The notes: a model not told the origin generated them from the letters alone. Shown: positions 21,473-31,646, numbered from the stretch's first letter. The stretch is 64,000 nt of DNA from Archangium violaceum (GCF_016859125.1 NZ_CP069338.1:3907501-3971500), one strand, 5' to 3'. A program made the numbers and translations.

Positions 21473-23211
21473 CCCACCATATTCGCGACGACTGGCTCAA
21501 GACATGCATGAAGGCTGAGGTCGAGCGCGTTGGGTTGAGTTATCGGGCACAAGGCAGAGGAAGCCCGCCCCGGGGCAGCGGGTAGCAAGCAGGAGGAGAT
21601 GGAGAGGGGAGTGGGGAGAGTGCGACACGTGAGCTGCAATTGACTCCAGGCAGCTACGTGATGTGCGCTGTGCTCAGCGAGCCCAGCTTCGTCCACAGCT
21701 TCTGCCAGAGGCTGGCCGACTCCCGGCCAATGACCAGCACCACTCTTCTGGCGTGTAACAGCACCCGCGCGGCTACTTTGAGCACCCGCTCGCGCACACG
21801 GAGCAGCCCCAGCCCTCGCCCGTGGCCTGCTCCATCAGCACGCGCGCGGCGTGCACCAGGTTGTAGGCCAGGGCATTGAGCAACAGGCGTACCTCGTTGT
21901 TGGCGAAGGCGTCGATGGACACCGCGCGCTGGACGGGCGGCTGCCCCCGGTACTTGGACTTGGGCCGTCTGGCCGAGGAGAGCGCCGGGGCCAGCACGTC
22001 CATGAGCTCTCCGAAGTGGCCCTCCGCCGTGCCGCGTTGGCGGTAGTGCTCCAGCAGCGCCTGTGCCGGCATCTGCTCCTTGCTCCAGCTCGTCACCAGC
22101 CAGAAGGCGTGCGGGAAGAGCTCGTCCTTCCTCTCCAGCACTACCAACACCACGCGCCGCGCACGGCTCCAGCCCTGCGCCTGGTACTCCCATTCGTACA
22201 GGTGGGTGCCCGGCTCCCCTGCGGCACTCCCGAATTCATGAAGCGCGGCAGCGCCGCCTCCCGCTGCAACACGCTGGTGTTGCGCACGCGCGCCACGTAG
22301 GGCGTGCCTCGCTCCTCCAGCTTCGCCAGCAGCTTCTCCTCGGGAAAGCCCGCGTCGAAGCGCACCGCCGCCACCTCACACACCTCCTTCTCCACTCGCC
22401 CCAGCAACTCGTCGATGAATTCCAGCGCTCCATTGGCGCTGTGCACGTTTCCCTCGCGCAACCTCACGTCCAGCAGGTCTCCCGTCTCGGCGAGACTGGC
22501 GACAATCGGGTGGTACATGCGTACTCCGTAGTGCCCGTTGTACGCGCTGCCCTCCTGGTGCCCATGCACCTCCACCGGCAACCCGTCCACGTCCACCGTC
22601 ACCTGCTTGAGCTTCTGGCCCTTGGGCTGCTGCGCCCTCAGCCTCCGCCCCGTCTGCCACACCAGCGCCTCGTGCAGCACCTTCCGGTTTTCCTCTCGCG
22701 CCAACATGGCCGTCAGCCGCGACAAGGTGGGCTGTGAGGCCAACCCCTCCGCTCCCCCCTCTTTCCCCCTCAGCGGCACGCTGCTCTTGCTGTCCGACAC
22801 CGCCAACCTCAACGCCGCGTCCCTCCTGAGCGCGTCCGCGTCGTCGTGGTCTCTCCACCCTTGCCCCAACAGCAGAAGGTCCGTGCGCACCAACTCCCTC
22901 AGCGAGTGGGTTATCCGCTTCTCGTCTCGCGTGTCCGTCAACATCTCCCCCAGCCAGCGCGTCAGCCCCAACCGCTCGTCCACCTCCCTCAGCAGCACCG
23001 CACCTGCCTCCGACGTCAACCGCTCCGCCCTCGCCTCCAGCTTCACGGAGCCGTTGAACTCCAGCCCGAAGTCGTTGAGGATTTCACCCATGACGCGCCT
23101 CCTGCCTTGTGGTGGTGGATGTCTGAACAACACCCCTCTACCACTCGGGAGGTCAGGCGCGTCACCCTCCTTTTCCGGTCATCCTCCTGCACCTCTCGTG
23201 AATAAGGCGGG
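21473..23211 (-). mobile_element. IS1380-family insertion sequence, copy 1 (1,739 bp)
   Basis: The ends are cccaccatattcgcga at the left and, reverse-complemented, cccgccttattcacga at the right: imperfect 16-bp terminal inverted repeats. A 5-bp target duplication ATCAG lies at 21468-21472 and 23212-23216. The transposase is on the minus strand. A second copy, 1 nt shorter and almost identical, is at 48919-50656. The element splits the giant gene of this locus. Confidence 0.92.
21654..23091 (-). pseudogene. IS1380-family transposase with two frame breaks (copy 1)
   Basis: The ATG at 23091, after GGAGGCG, starts a DDE transposase (VDVDGLPVEVHGHQEGSAYN then GHYGVRMYHP). The frame breaks near 22210, where a -1 step at a GGGG run is needed to continue into EPGTHLYEWEYQAQGWSRAR, and again near 21815 at another GGGG run before LLRVRERVLKVAARVLLHAR and the usual C-terminus. 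Together the three pieces give a full-length protein of about 475 aa. Copy 2 has the same two breaks. Either the element is dead and moved in trans, or the frames are joined by slippage, or G runs are under-called in the assembly. Confidence 0.85.
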
Positions 23212-26200
23212 ATCAGTGAGTTCCAGGGTCCAGTCGCCCCAGAAGCAGGCCTTGAAAGGCTGCACGATGTTGCCACCGGGGGCGAACTCACGACCTCCGG
23301 CCAACTCGAGTACGGTGGCTCCCTGTTTGGCGAGCAGTGAGACCCGGTTCTCCTTGTCATAACCAAAGTCGTCGTCGATGACGGCCAGGGTGAGCATTTC
23401 GCCTACGTGCCGCGTGCCCGCTTTCTTCACCCACCCGAAGAACTGCGGACTGGGATTCTCCTTTCGGAACCCGGGGACCGCCCACTCGTCCCGTACGCGG
23501 GCCTTGCGCTGCTTGTCGAGCACGTTGAGCAGCCAGACGGCCGTGACCGGATGCAGGTTTTCGAGCCTGCTGCTGGGCGAGAGCCAACCCTCCGTGTCGA
23601 AGAGCATCGGGCGCTTCTTCCCCGTGCCGCTGGTGGGTTTCGTCCCCGCCTGCTCATCTCCATGGACGAGACGTGGCATGTGCACCTCTTTCGCGGGGTC
23701 GCACCAGGCCATCTCCACCAACTCTTCCTCGATCACATCCAGGCCGCCGGAGGCTTCGAGCGCCGCTTTCGCCTTTTGCAGCACCGCCTTGACGCTCTCG
23801 AGGGCCCACTCATTCTTCTGGACGAGCCGAACGTTGCGCCAGCGCCGGGTGATGCCCTGTGCGAGCAGCCGGCCGTCGGCGCCCGGTAGCGAGACGGTCT
23901 GCTCGATGAAGAAGCCCTGCTTCGCCTTGAGCGTCATCCGCTCGGCGACGGCCGGCACCATCAGGGACAGTTGAAGGACTCCGTTCCTGGCCGTGCCGAG
24001 CTTGTTCGAATCAATCTTGAGGGACGCGGGCTTGCAGACCTTCCTGCCGTTGAGCAATTCGCCGCAGTCCCGCTGGCGGCACTCCATGCGCGCCCATCCG
24101 ACATCTGGCACCTCCTGCTCGAAGCACAGCTCGAGCTCGTAGACTCCACCGGCGACCTTGGTGTTCTTGTCGGGAGTCGGCAGGTTGACTGTCTCGATCT
24201 CGAGCGTCAGCGGATATTCGAAGCGGCAGCAGGATTTCCAGTCTGGCTTCTCGCTCTTGGGTGCGAACGAGGTGGTCGAATCGAGGAGCGACGCGACGAG
24301 TGGCCCATAGCCAAACCCCGACCGATCGATCTTTTTCGCCGCGGAGAAGTAATCCTGGGTCAGCTTGCTGAAGGCATTCCGGTCCTCCTCCGGGAGCGCG
24401 CCCTTGAGGTGTTTCTCGATCTCTTCCAGTGTTAGGAAGTTGTCTTCCGAGTCCTCCTTGACCTCGACGAACTCGGGAAGGCGACCACTGCCCGTCTCGA
24501 TTTGCCTGGCCAGCTCGAGGAGAAGCTTGATGCCGTTCTCCTTGTCCTTCTCCGGGGAAAATACCTGGAAGTGCAGGAACCCCGAACGAACCTCGAACCG
24601 TTTGCGCTTCTCGGCGAGCTCCGAGTCCTCCCGCTGGACCCGGAAGTCCTGTGAGAGGATCGCGAGTTGGTCCGGCAAGGGGCCCGAGAACCCCAGGAGT
24701 TCCCCGATGTTCACGGGGAAGAAGGGCTCCATGAATGTGACCACGTCACCCTGGGCGAGTGTCACCAGCGCCTCCTCGAGATTTGCCGGCGGCGCCTTGT
24801 AGAGCCACTCCTCCTGCCCTTCCTTGTTTCGCAAGGAGATTTCCTGCGCGGTACCGTCTTGGGTGAGAACCTTGTAGGTCTTCTTCCCCGCGCCCTGTTG
24901 ACCCGCATTCGGAGGTTTCCGGTCGGCCTCGGGGACCGGCTCCTGGGACCAGACCATCGCACCGGGTTTGTCACCCGAGATGCAGACCCAGGCTCCGAAA
25001 CGTCGCTTGTACAGCTCGCGGAACCAGGGAACCTCCTGGAAGTACCTGTCCAGAGCTGAGGCGGCGATCTCGGCTTTCTTCCTGGCTTCCTCCTCCTTCT
25101 TTTGTGCAGCGGAGGTGTTCTGGGTCTTCTGGACCGAGCCGGTGCCCTGGGGCTTTTGGGAAGCGGCAGGGGCGTTCTGGGGCTTCTGGGAAGCGGCGGC
25201 CTTCTGGGCCTTTTCCTCGATGGAGGGCGGGAATATCGGCGAGCGCAGGTGCATGTAGAGCGTGTAGAACACGCCCCTGCGAGGACTGGCCTGTGAGGAC
25301 TGCGCCGTGCCTCCCTGCTGCGATTCCTTGGGAGTCTCCTCGAGCTCATGGCGAACGAGGACGAAACCGGGCCAGTTGCCGAGGGCCTCTGCGACTCCAG
25401 GCTTGCGGCATGGAGCTTTTTCGCCGGGCAGACGGGCGGCCACGATGTAGCCTGGAGCGACGGCACTGACGGGGACGAACTCCTGGTCGGCGGGCGGGAA
25501 CAGATGGATGCCACCGTGGAGGTTTCGCTGGAGACCCAGCAAGTAGTAGCCGCCAATTCCCGTATCGAGCGACTCGTTGTTGTAGAAGCACTGCCAGGGG
25601 CTGCTCGAAGCGTTGTTCCCGCGCAAGGGGAAGCTGTATCTGGGCCGGCTGAAGCTGCTGTCGAGCACTTCGGCTGGGACCTCGGTCCTCTTCTCGCGGT
25701 AGACATAGCGCCCGCAGTGAGTTCTCGAATGATCCAGGAATAGGTCGTACTCCGAGTCTTTCACTTCAGGGTTCTTCTCGAAGAAAGTCCTCGCTCGCAC
25801 CAGGTTGAAAGATGCAAAGCCCATGAGAGGGCTGCTCTTGGCAATGAGGCCAGAGCGCATCCTGAAGATCATGTGGCCCGGCCCAATCCGAGAGCCCAGG
25901 TCTACATTTCCGCCGCTATGGGGTGCGGAAAGCCGCCCCTTGGACACGAGTCCGATCTTGGTTGAGGGGTCGGCGGTCACCAGCCAGAGTTGTTCCTCCC
26001 CTCCCACCTGGAGGATGCAATAGCCGGCAATGACAATGATATGGAGGGGGTTGCCCATCTTCTTGCTATACGATCCAAAGCCCGTGTAGATGACCACCGG
26101 ATTGTTGGCTCGCAGGCATTCGATGAGATGGGCAAACCTCTCCCTGAGGCGCTTTTCGCTGTTCTTTATGTCGTCGGCCTCGTGGCGCAGGCCCTCTGGG

Positions 26201-26802
26201 AGCAGGTGGCCTTTTTCGTCCTTATATGAGGACGAGGCACGATAACGCAGGATTCCCCCGAGCCCCGTCGGGCGAGGCCCCCGGGCCGGGAAGATCTGAC
26301 TGATGGGGAGCGGAACTTCACCATCGGGATCAAGACCGAACCACGCGCAATCGGACTGGACTTCGTAATTTTTCCTTTCCGGGAAGATCGTCCATCCTTT
26401 CTTCGGCAGGGAAGGGTCAAAGGGGACCTCGAAGAAGGCCCGTTCACCTGACGGAAATCGGAGGTCGGGCAGACACTCCGGGTCCCCAGCTCTCGAATGA
26501 GTAATATATCGCTCGCGTGGGTCTCCACCCTTGATGAGCTGGAAATAGTTGTAGAGCATGGAGCACGAGGTGCGCCCACACCAATCCACCTGCTCGCTTG
26601 CATGCACCCTTTGACCAAGGAGAGGGACCTTGATGACATGCCATTCCTTGGCAAGTCGCTTGATCTCCTCCGGGAAAGAGTAGTTGTCGACGGGGAAGAC
26701 GCGAAGGATCGTTCCATCCTTGCCGCCCGTTTCCACGATGTTGGTGTCCACGCCAACACCGCTTTCGTCTTCCTTGAGGAAGAATTGCTGCTGAATCGCC
26801 AT
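23212..26802 (-). pseudogene. 5' part of giant gene: C39-like and M23-like domains
   Basis: From the ATG at 26802 this encodes 1,197 residues before the IS. Residues 60-280 look like a papain-fold C39-type peptidase: VDWCGRTSCSMLYNYF (Cys75), PLHIIVIAGY (His254) and VTADPS (Asp278). Residues 415-525 look like an M23/LytM beta-fold (HGGIHLFPPADQEFVPVSAV with APGYIVAARLPG, then GFVLVRHE and YTLYMHL), but the usual zinc-ligand Asp of HxxxD is His433, so activity is uncertain. Residues 531-585 are an Ala/Gln/Lys repeat linker. The remainder is unknown. No signal peptide. Its start is 21 nt after the SH3b gene. The IS contributes a short false tail (PALFTRGAGG). Confidence 0.8.
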
Positions 26803-26823
26803 TTGACGCCCCCCTCAAATGAG

Positions 26824-28053
26824 TCACTGCTCGGCGGAGCAGCCAAAATCCTTGATCTTGATGTTCCTGGCCCTGGCAATGGCGTAGTAGCCATCCTCCG
26901 TGCTGGATGGCTCGGTCTTCCATTGGGAGACATTTGACTCGTCCGTTGGCCAGGTCAATGTCAGCGACTCCTGATACTCTCTGCGGTCACGCAATTGGAA
27001 GTGATACGAGGAGTCACTCTTCGAGACATCCACGACTCGCATGAACTTGGGTGGAGATTCCCCACTGCTGTTGATATCGCCGAAGCGAAGGCTCGCCCGG
27101 CGATGAATGTCCACTCGCAGTTGGATTCCGGTAATGATGTCACAGCTCGACTGAACGTACCGTGCCCCCTTCTCCCCCTGGAGCAGATACCAGAGCGCGG
27201 GTAGGGAGCGGTAAAGCCGGAAGGACTCCGGGCTTAGTACCGGCATGCCGGGGTACTCCTCCTCGATGACGGTGTACTTCGTCTCGCTCGCATCGGCGGG
27301 GCGTGCATCTTCCTGCAGCGCGAGCTTTAGCGCGTCTGCCACCGACGAACTGCTCCGCGATTCGATGATGACATTGAATTCCTCGTCCCCTGCTTTCGGC
27401 GAAATGTATCCGGTGTAAACGACGAGGGAGCCATTTCGGTACATGGCGCTGACGAAGTCACCGCCGCGGAGCCTGAACTGGTGCCAGTCGTACTCAATCT
27501 TCTCCAGCTCCCAGATGAGGCTCTCCTCACGCGACCGCTGCCTGTTCTGAGAATGGTCCCAACGGCGGGTCACCACGATGGCTTCGTGCAGGCCGCCTTT
27601 CACCTTGTCCTTCGCGAGTTGCTCGAAGTTGAGCTCGAAGAAGAGTTCCGCGAGCAAATCCGGCGCCTGTTCGTTCTGAGGGTCGAGAGTCGCCGCCCGT
27701 GCGGCGGCATCAAGGCGCACCTTGGTTCTCACCGTGGCGTCCTGCGCCTGAGCCAGGAGCTTGTCGAGGCTGGGCTTGTCCGCGCCGACGAGCGTCTTCA
27801 GCGTGAAGCCCTCCGCATCCCCGCACTTGATGCGCACCCACCCCTTGGCCAACTCCTCCAGACACTGGCACTCCGTACCGATGGGGACCTTCTTCACCAC
27901 CTCAGCACTCGTGGCGGGGCTGCCGCGCAGGTTCACCTCCGAGCCCTGGATATAGACTCGCGCGGCGTCCTGGGCCCACCCCATCGCGGAACTCAGCGCC
28001 ACCACGCACACGGCCCAGGCGCGGAAGTGGTGCTGCGGGCTTCTCTTCTTCAT
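26824..28053 (-). CDS. secreted SH3b-domain protein, possible protection partner
   Basis: A 409-aa protein from the ATG at 28053, preceded by AGAGGA. A signal peptide (MKKRSPQHHFRAWAVCVVAL...AQDAA) is followed by a bacterial SH3 domain (residues about 30-90: YIQGSEVNLRGSPATSAEVV...GTECQC...GWVRIKC). The rest is homologous by eye to the lipoprotein encoded at 28263-29789, for example LVVYTGY...ESRSSSSVADALKLAL against LVVFRGR...SRSEAKVSDAVGAAL, and LSPESFRLYRSLPALW against LSPEEFALMDSLPDEW. It is the first gene before the giant protein and SleB-type genes, so a periplasmic protector against the hydrolases is plausible (inference). Confidence 0.75.
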   Translation of the reverse strand: MKKRSPQHHFRAWAVCVVALSSAMGWAQDAARVYIQGSEVNLRGSPATSAEVVKKVPIGTECQCLEELAKGWVRIKCGDAEGFTLKTLVGADKPSLDKLLAQAQDATVRTKVRLDAAARAATLDPQNEQAPDLLAELFFELNFEQLAKDKVKGGLHEAIVVTRRWDHSQNRQRSREESLIWELEKIEYDWHQFRLRGGDFVSAMYRNGSLVVYTGYISPKAGDEEFNVIIESRSSSSVADALKLALQEDARPADASETKYTVIEEEYPGMPVLSPESFRLYRSLPALWYLLQGEKGARYVQSSCDIITGIQLRVDIHRRASLRFGDINSSGESPPKFMRVVDVSKSDSSYHFQLRDRREYQESLTLTWPTDESNVSQWKTEPSSTEDGYYAIARARNIKIKDFGCSAEQ

Positions 28054-28262
28054 GAGCCATTCCTCTGAGATGACGTGGAGAGGCGACCCGGCCCGGCAGT
28101 GTAGGGGCGGGTACGCCTTTCCCGTCATATGATGACCAGCGAACATCTCCGGGACAGAGCCTGATAGAGGCCCTGCCACAAGGTCAAGGACGGCGCCGCG
28201 CACCACCCATTCATGGGCGCCTTGCTCCTACTCGAGGCGTGGAGGGCCAGAGGCCAGTCGGC

Positions 28263-29789
28263 CTACCTGAGCGGAACCTCCACCGTCTCGCGGACGGCGT
28301 TTCCGCGCCGGTCGGTGTACGACAAGTCCAACTGGCCGTCGGAGAAGGAGGCCTCCATCAGGTTGGAGAGCTCCCCGGTAGGCTCCAGGGGCCGGCGGAT
28401 GAGCATCCATTCCTTCGCGTCGAACATGCCGACGATGCGAATGGGCTGTTGACCGCGCGTGGAGAGCGCGACGCGCTGCCGTTCGGCATCAATGGCCAGT
28501 GGCAGCCAGAACGTGGGGGAGGTACGCCCGCTGTTCACGTCCACGAAGGTCGAATAGCCGCACGGGCTGCCGCAGCCACACCGCACATTGTAGAGGCCGG
28601 GTCGCAATTCCTCCGTCCTGCGAGAGCCACTGCACTGCGCCACCAACCGTCTCACCACCTCCGGTGCGCCCTTCGCCTCGTCGCCGGACACCGAGGCGCG
28701 CTCCGGTTCGGCGACCTTGTACGCGTTCGCACGCTTCGCCGGTACGTACGGTTCGCCTTCTCCCTCCTCCGTCTCGGCAGTCAGAAAGCCCACGTCCGAG
28801 GCATTGGACTTCCAGTGGAGCCGGTACCCCCCAAGGCGGTAGGTGTCCCCTTCCTTCGACACTTCCTGGAATGCCTCGAAGGCACCATCCCGCTCGGACC
28901 TCGAGAGATAGGCCATCCGGAGCTTCGGCTCCTTGATGATGAAGAAACGTGCACGGTCTCCGGGGGCCTCGGTCAGCCGCTGGTACTTCCCATTCTTGAA
29001 GATGAGCCCCACCCACTCGTCGGGAAGCGAATCCATGAGGGCGAACTCCTCCGGGCTGAGCGGCTCGAAACGAACGCCCCAGCGAGTGTCCGCCCCTTTC
29101 GGATCCGGAAAGGCCGCACGCCGGCCCAACGCCGCTCCCACGGCATCCGAGACCTTTGCTTCGCTCCGGGAAACCAGGTCGAGCCGCAGCGGCGCATCCT
29201 TGTTCGCCTCGAGCCTGCCTCGAAACACCACCAGTTCATTCCCCGTCTTCGTGTCGTTGTCGTAGTGGAGACGGGCGTGAAAGAGAATCAGGAGAAACGC
29301 ATCGCCGCTCGTCTCGACCCGGTACCAGCTACTGTCGAAGCGGCGGCCGATGCGGGAGCCGATGCACTCCCGCGCCGACGCCGCCGCGCATCCGTCGAGC
29401 TCCAGGAACGGTTCGTCCCGCTCGTGGTCCTTCACCTCCTCGCGCAAGAGGTGGAGTTCCCGAGCGAGCCAGGCGCGCTCGAACGCGTCCTGGGCGGCGG
29501 CATCACCCGGCCGCAGCGCCAGGGTCTTCTCGGCGGCCTCGAAGCGCGCCTCGAGTTGTGCACCATCCTCCTGCGCTTCCGGGGCGACCTCAGGACGCGT
29601 CTCCTGTTGAGCAACGCGCTTCGGTGAAGGCGCCGGGGGGACCGCAGCGGCAGGAACTTCACTCTTCGAGGGCGGCTGGTCGGCAACCGCGTTCGGTCCG
29701 GAGCGGGCTCCGCCCGGACAAGCGCAAGCCACCGCGACCAAGAGCACCGACAAGACCACACGACCTTCTCGTTTCGCACTCACCGGCAT
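28263..29789 (-). CDS. lipoprotein paralogous to the SH3b protein
   Basis: A 508-aa protein from the ATG at 29789, preceded by GGGGGG at good spacing. The signal MPVSAKREGRVVLSVLLVAV ends in ACAC, a probable lipidation cysteine, then a Pro/Ala-rich linker. The body aligns by eye with the next gene downstream (26824-28053), but the N-terminal SH3b domain is replaced by a coiled, charged segment (LEARFEAAEKTLALRPGDAA). The C-terminal part has a Cys cluster (CGCGSPCGYSTF). A gap of 209 bp separates it from the SH3b gene, so co-transcription is uncertain. Function unknown. Confidence 0.75.
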   Translation of the reverse strand: MPVSAKREGRVVLSVLLVAVACACPGGARSGPNAVADQPPSKSEVPAAAVPPAPSPKRVAQQETRPEVAPEAQEDGAQLEARFEAAEKTLALRPGDAAAQDAFERAWLARELHLLREEVKDHERDEPFLELDGCAAASARECIGSRIGRRFDSSWYRVETSGDAFLLILFHARLHYDNDTKTGNELVVFRGRLEANKDAPLRLDLVSRSEAKVSDAVGAALGRRAAFPDPKGADTRWGVRFEPLSPEEFALMDSLPDEWVGLIFKNGKYQRLTEAPGDRARFFIIKEPKLRMAYLSRSERDGAFEAFQEVSKEGDTYRLGGYRLHWKSNASDVGFLTAETEEGEGEPYVPAKRANAYKVAEPERASVSGDEAKGAPEVVRRLVAQCSGSRRTEELRPGLYNVRCGCGSPCGYSTFVDVNSGRTSPTFWLPLAIDAERQRVALSTRGQQPIRIVGMFDAKEWMLIRRPLEPTGELSNLMEASFSDGQLDLSYTDRRGNAVRETVEVPLR

Positions 29790-30114
29790 GTGCCCCCCAC
29801 GACCAGCACGGAGTTTGAATGAGCCAGATGTCCACTCTACCAGGACCATGCACAAGAAGGATGGGAGGCCTGTTGAAGGCGTGGGCTGGAGCGGAGGGGC
29901 CGAGGAGGGCCGCCCGAGTTGTGCGCCCGGCCTGTTCAGAGGCCGCGCAGCCCCCTAGGTGTACACGCCTGCCCAGGCCGCGCTCCCATCAGGTGCGCGG
30001 CAGGGGCCTGGGCCTCTTCACGTTGTGCGTCAGGCGGGCATATGACGCACAGGTGTCACACTGTCGGAAATAGACGCACGGACGTCCGGAGCGCCCCTCC
30101 CGCTCCGGTGTCCG
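29790..30114. other. intergenic region upstream of the lipoprotein gene
   Basis: No gene is seen in this 325-bp stretch. Its one notable element is the promoter/operator-like sequence at 30026-30073, oriented towards the lipoprotein gene, which would leave a long leader of about 245 nt. Confidence 0.5.
30026..30073 (-). promoter_or_regulatory. second copy of the TGCGTCA/TGACGCA promoter-operator
   Basis: The inverted repeat TGCGTCA-N10-TGACGCA (30026-30032 and 30043-30049) and the shared core CACCTGTGCGTCATATGC match the site before the monooxygenase operon at 17 kb. On the minus strand CCGACA, 17 nt, CATATG have the same spacing as there. It could drive the lipoprotein gene and share a regulator with the monooxygenase operon. 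Confidence 0.45.
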
Positions 30115-30597
30115 CTACCTGTTGGGGATCACCGAGCTGACCGTGCTGCGCGGCAGGGTCACCTCGCTCCCGTCCTCATCGACGAGCATCACGTGCTCTT
30201 CCGAGAAGCCGACCAGTTGGCCGTGCACCACGGTCCCGTTCCTCTTCACCACCCTGACGGGGAGGAGCGGCGGGTCGGTCTCGGTCTCGTTGGTTTCGGT
30301 CTCGGGCTGCTCGACAGGGGCGAGCAACCCGAACCGGGCCAGCGGGTACAGCAGGGTGTTCCGCTTGCCCATGTTCAGGGTGTTGTCGTTGAGCTCGACC
30401 CTGGACACGGCCTCCGACTCGAAGAACAGCGGCTCCGAGGGGTCCGCCTCCCCCTGGAACCGGGCCTCCAGCGAGAAGCGGCCGTTCTCATAGCCCGCAT
30501 GGCCGTTCAGTGAGCTGTTGTTGGCCAGGAAGAGGGTGTCGGCCCAGGCGGCTGAGGCGCCGAGCAACACAGACAAGACGAGCGTCCACCCCTTCAT
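30115..30597 (-). CDS. small exported protein of unknown function
   Basis: A 160-aa protein with a signal peptide (MKGWTLVLSVLLGASAAWAD) and a strand-rich mature part; near its end VVKRNGTVVHGQLVGFSEEH resembles the short beta repeats seen in proteins that start with a tandem 'NGTVVxGxL' strand pair. An acidic low-complexity stretch (ETETNETETD) sits in the middle. The ATG overlaps the stop of the upstream membrane protein gene (ATGA at 30594), so the two are co-translated. No family is assigned. Confidence 0.75.
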   Translation of the reverse strand: MKGWTLVLSVLLGASAAWADTLFLANNSSLNGHAGYENGRFSLEARFQGEADPSEPLFFESEAVSRVELNDNTLNMGKRNTLLYPLARFGLLAPVEQPETETNETETDPPLLPVRVVKRNGTVVHGQLVGFSEEHVMLVDEDGSEVTLPRSTVSSVIPNR

Positions 30598-31439
30598 TTC
30601 GCGGCCCTCGCGTCAACACCATTGATGATCTCGGGTGAGAAGCCGACGGGCCGCACGATGCGGGCGTGTCTCACCCGTGAATCGGGAATCACATACATCG
30701 TGACGTTCATCTTCATCTCCTCGGGAGGCTTCAACGCCACGCCGTAATCCAGCAAGAGCTGGTTGATGGTTTGCTTGTCCTCGTAGCGCGTCGGTGTCTC
30801 GATGGCGTCGAAGATGTAGTAGTGGCCGTTCACGTGAGCGACCAGCCGGTGCGACTTCCCATCGATTTCCCTCTCCGCCTCCGATTGCGCGGGCGTGACG
30901 AGCTCGAGGGTGACGTCGGGGAGGGCGGTCTTGTCCTTCTGCATGTCACGCCGGGAGTGTTTGTTCCCGAGCATGCCGCCCAGGTGGAACATGGTGGAGC
31001 CAATGAGAAGGAAGACCACGATGAAGGTGCCGATGCCCCACACCCGGTGGGTCTTGAGCAACTGGTTCAGGAGAAAGGTGAGGAGGATGATCGCCGGGAC
31101 GGCCAGGGCCAACGATGGGACGGGAAGGAGCATCACCTCCGCCCCATTCAGCAGGGTCTCGTAGATGGGGAGGTCCATTTCCTCGACGGGGATGGCGAAT
31201 CCCTTGTAGTAGCTGGAGCGGTAGCGCGCTCCCGCGACATAGAGGGGGATGGCCAGGATCGCGAGGAATGTGGCGATGGGCGTCAAGACCATGGCGACCG
31301 GATGGGACTCCGGACTTTTCTTCGTCGAGTCCTCCGCGCCCGGTTGGGTGCCCTCCGGTTGGGCGTCTCCAGGAGGGAGCGTTTCATCCGGTGCGGCAGG
31401 CGCACGTTCCTTTCTGTCTCTCCGCGGACCACCCAGCAT
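30594..31439 (-). CDS. membrane protein with three predicted transmembrane helices
   Basis: A 281-aa protein from the ATG at 31439. A hydrophilic, Pro/Glu-rich cytoplasmic-type tail of about 48 residues is followed by hydrophobic segments near residues 50-70 (AMVLTPIATFLAILAIPLYV), 105-130 (VPSLALAVPAIILLTFLLNQ) and 135-155 (IGTFIVVFLLIGSTMF). The last 120 residues are soluble and strand-rich. No family is recognised. It is translationally coupled to the exported protein at 30115, which suggests a shared envelope role. Confidence 0.7.
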   Translation of the reverse strand: MLGGPRRDRKERAPAAPDETLPPGDAQPEGTQPGAEDSTKKSPESHPVAMVLTPIATFLAILAIPLYVAGARYRSSYYKGFAIPVEEMDLPIYETLLNGAEVMLLPVPSLALAVPAIILLTFLLNQLLKTHRVWGIGTFIVVFLLIGSTMFHLGGMLGNKHSRRDMQKDKTALPDVTLELVTPAQSEAEREIDGKSHRLVAHVNGHYYIFDAIETPTRYEDKQTINQLLLDYGVALKPPEEMKMNVTMYVIPDSRVRHARIVRPVGFSPEIINGVDARAAK

Positions 31440-31612
31440 GCATTCCTCCGAGTTCCTCTCGGCCCACCACTCCACAGGTCGAGTGCACCTGTTCGGGTGC
31501 TGACGACGACGTCCATGGGAGAGCGAGTCCGCCCGGCGCGGATGTGACGGCCCCCGGCCTCGTGGTGGAGACGAAGCCCGTGTGGAGAGAGCCTCTCGCC
31601 TGAACGCAAGAA

Positions 31613-31646
31613 GGGCCTGACTCCCCCCTGGAGGGGAATCAGGCCC
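31613..31646 (-). terminator. terminator after aromatic amino acid hydroxylase gene
   Basis: A hairpin of 14 pairs with one mismatch (gggcctgactcccc / ggggaatcaggccc, loop cctgga), followed on the minus strand by ttcttg. It lies 27 bp after the stop at 31673 and before the next minus-strand gene. Confidence 0.65.

Noticed and set aside
25090-25230. Repeat-like run of related short blocks, considered as a CRISPR or VNTR
   Set aside because: It encodes the Ala/Gln/Lys linker of the giant protein; the units vary and are a multiple of three, so it is a coding repeat.
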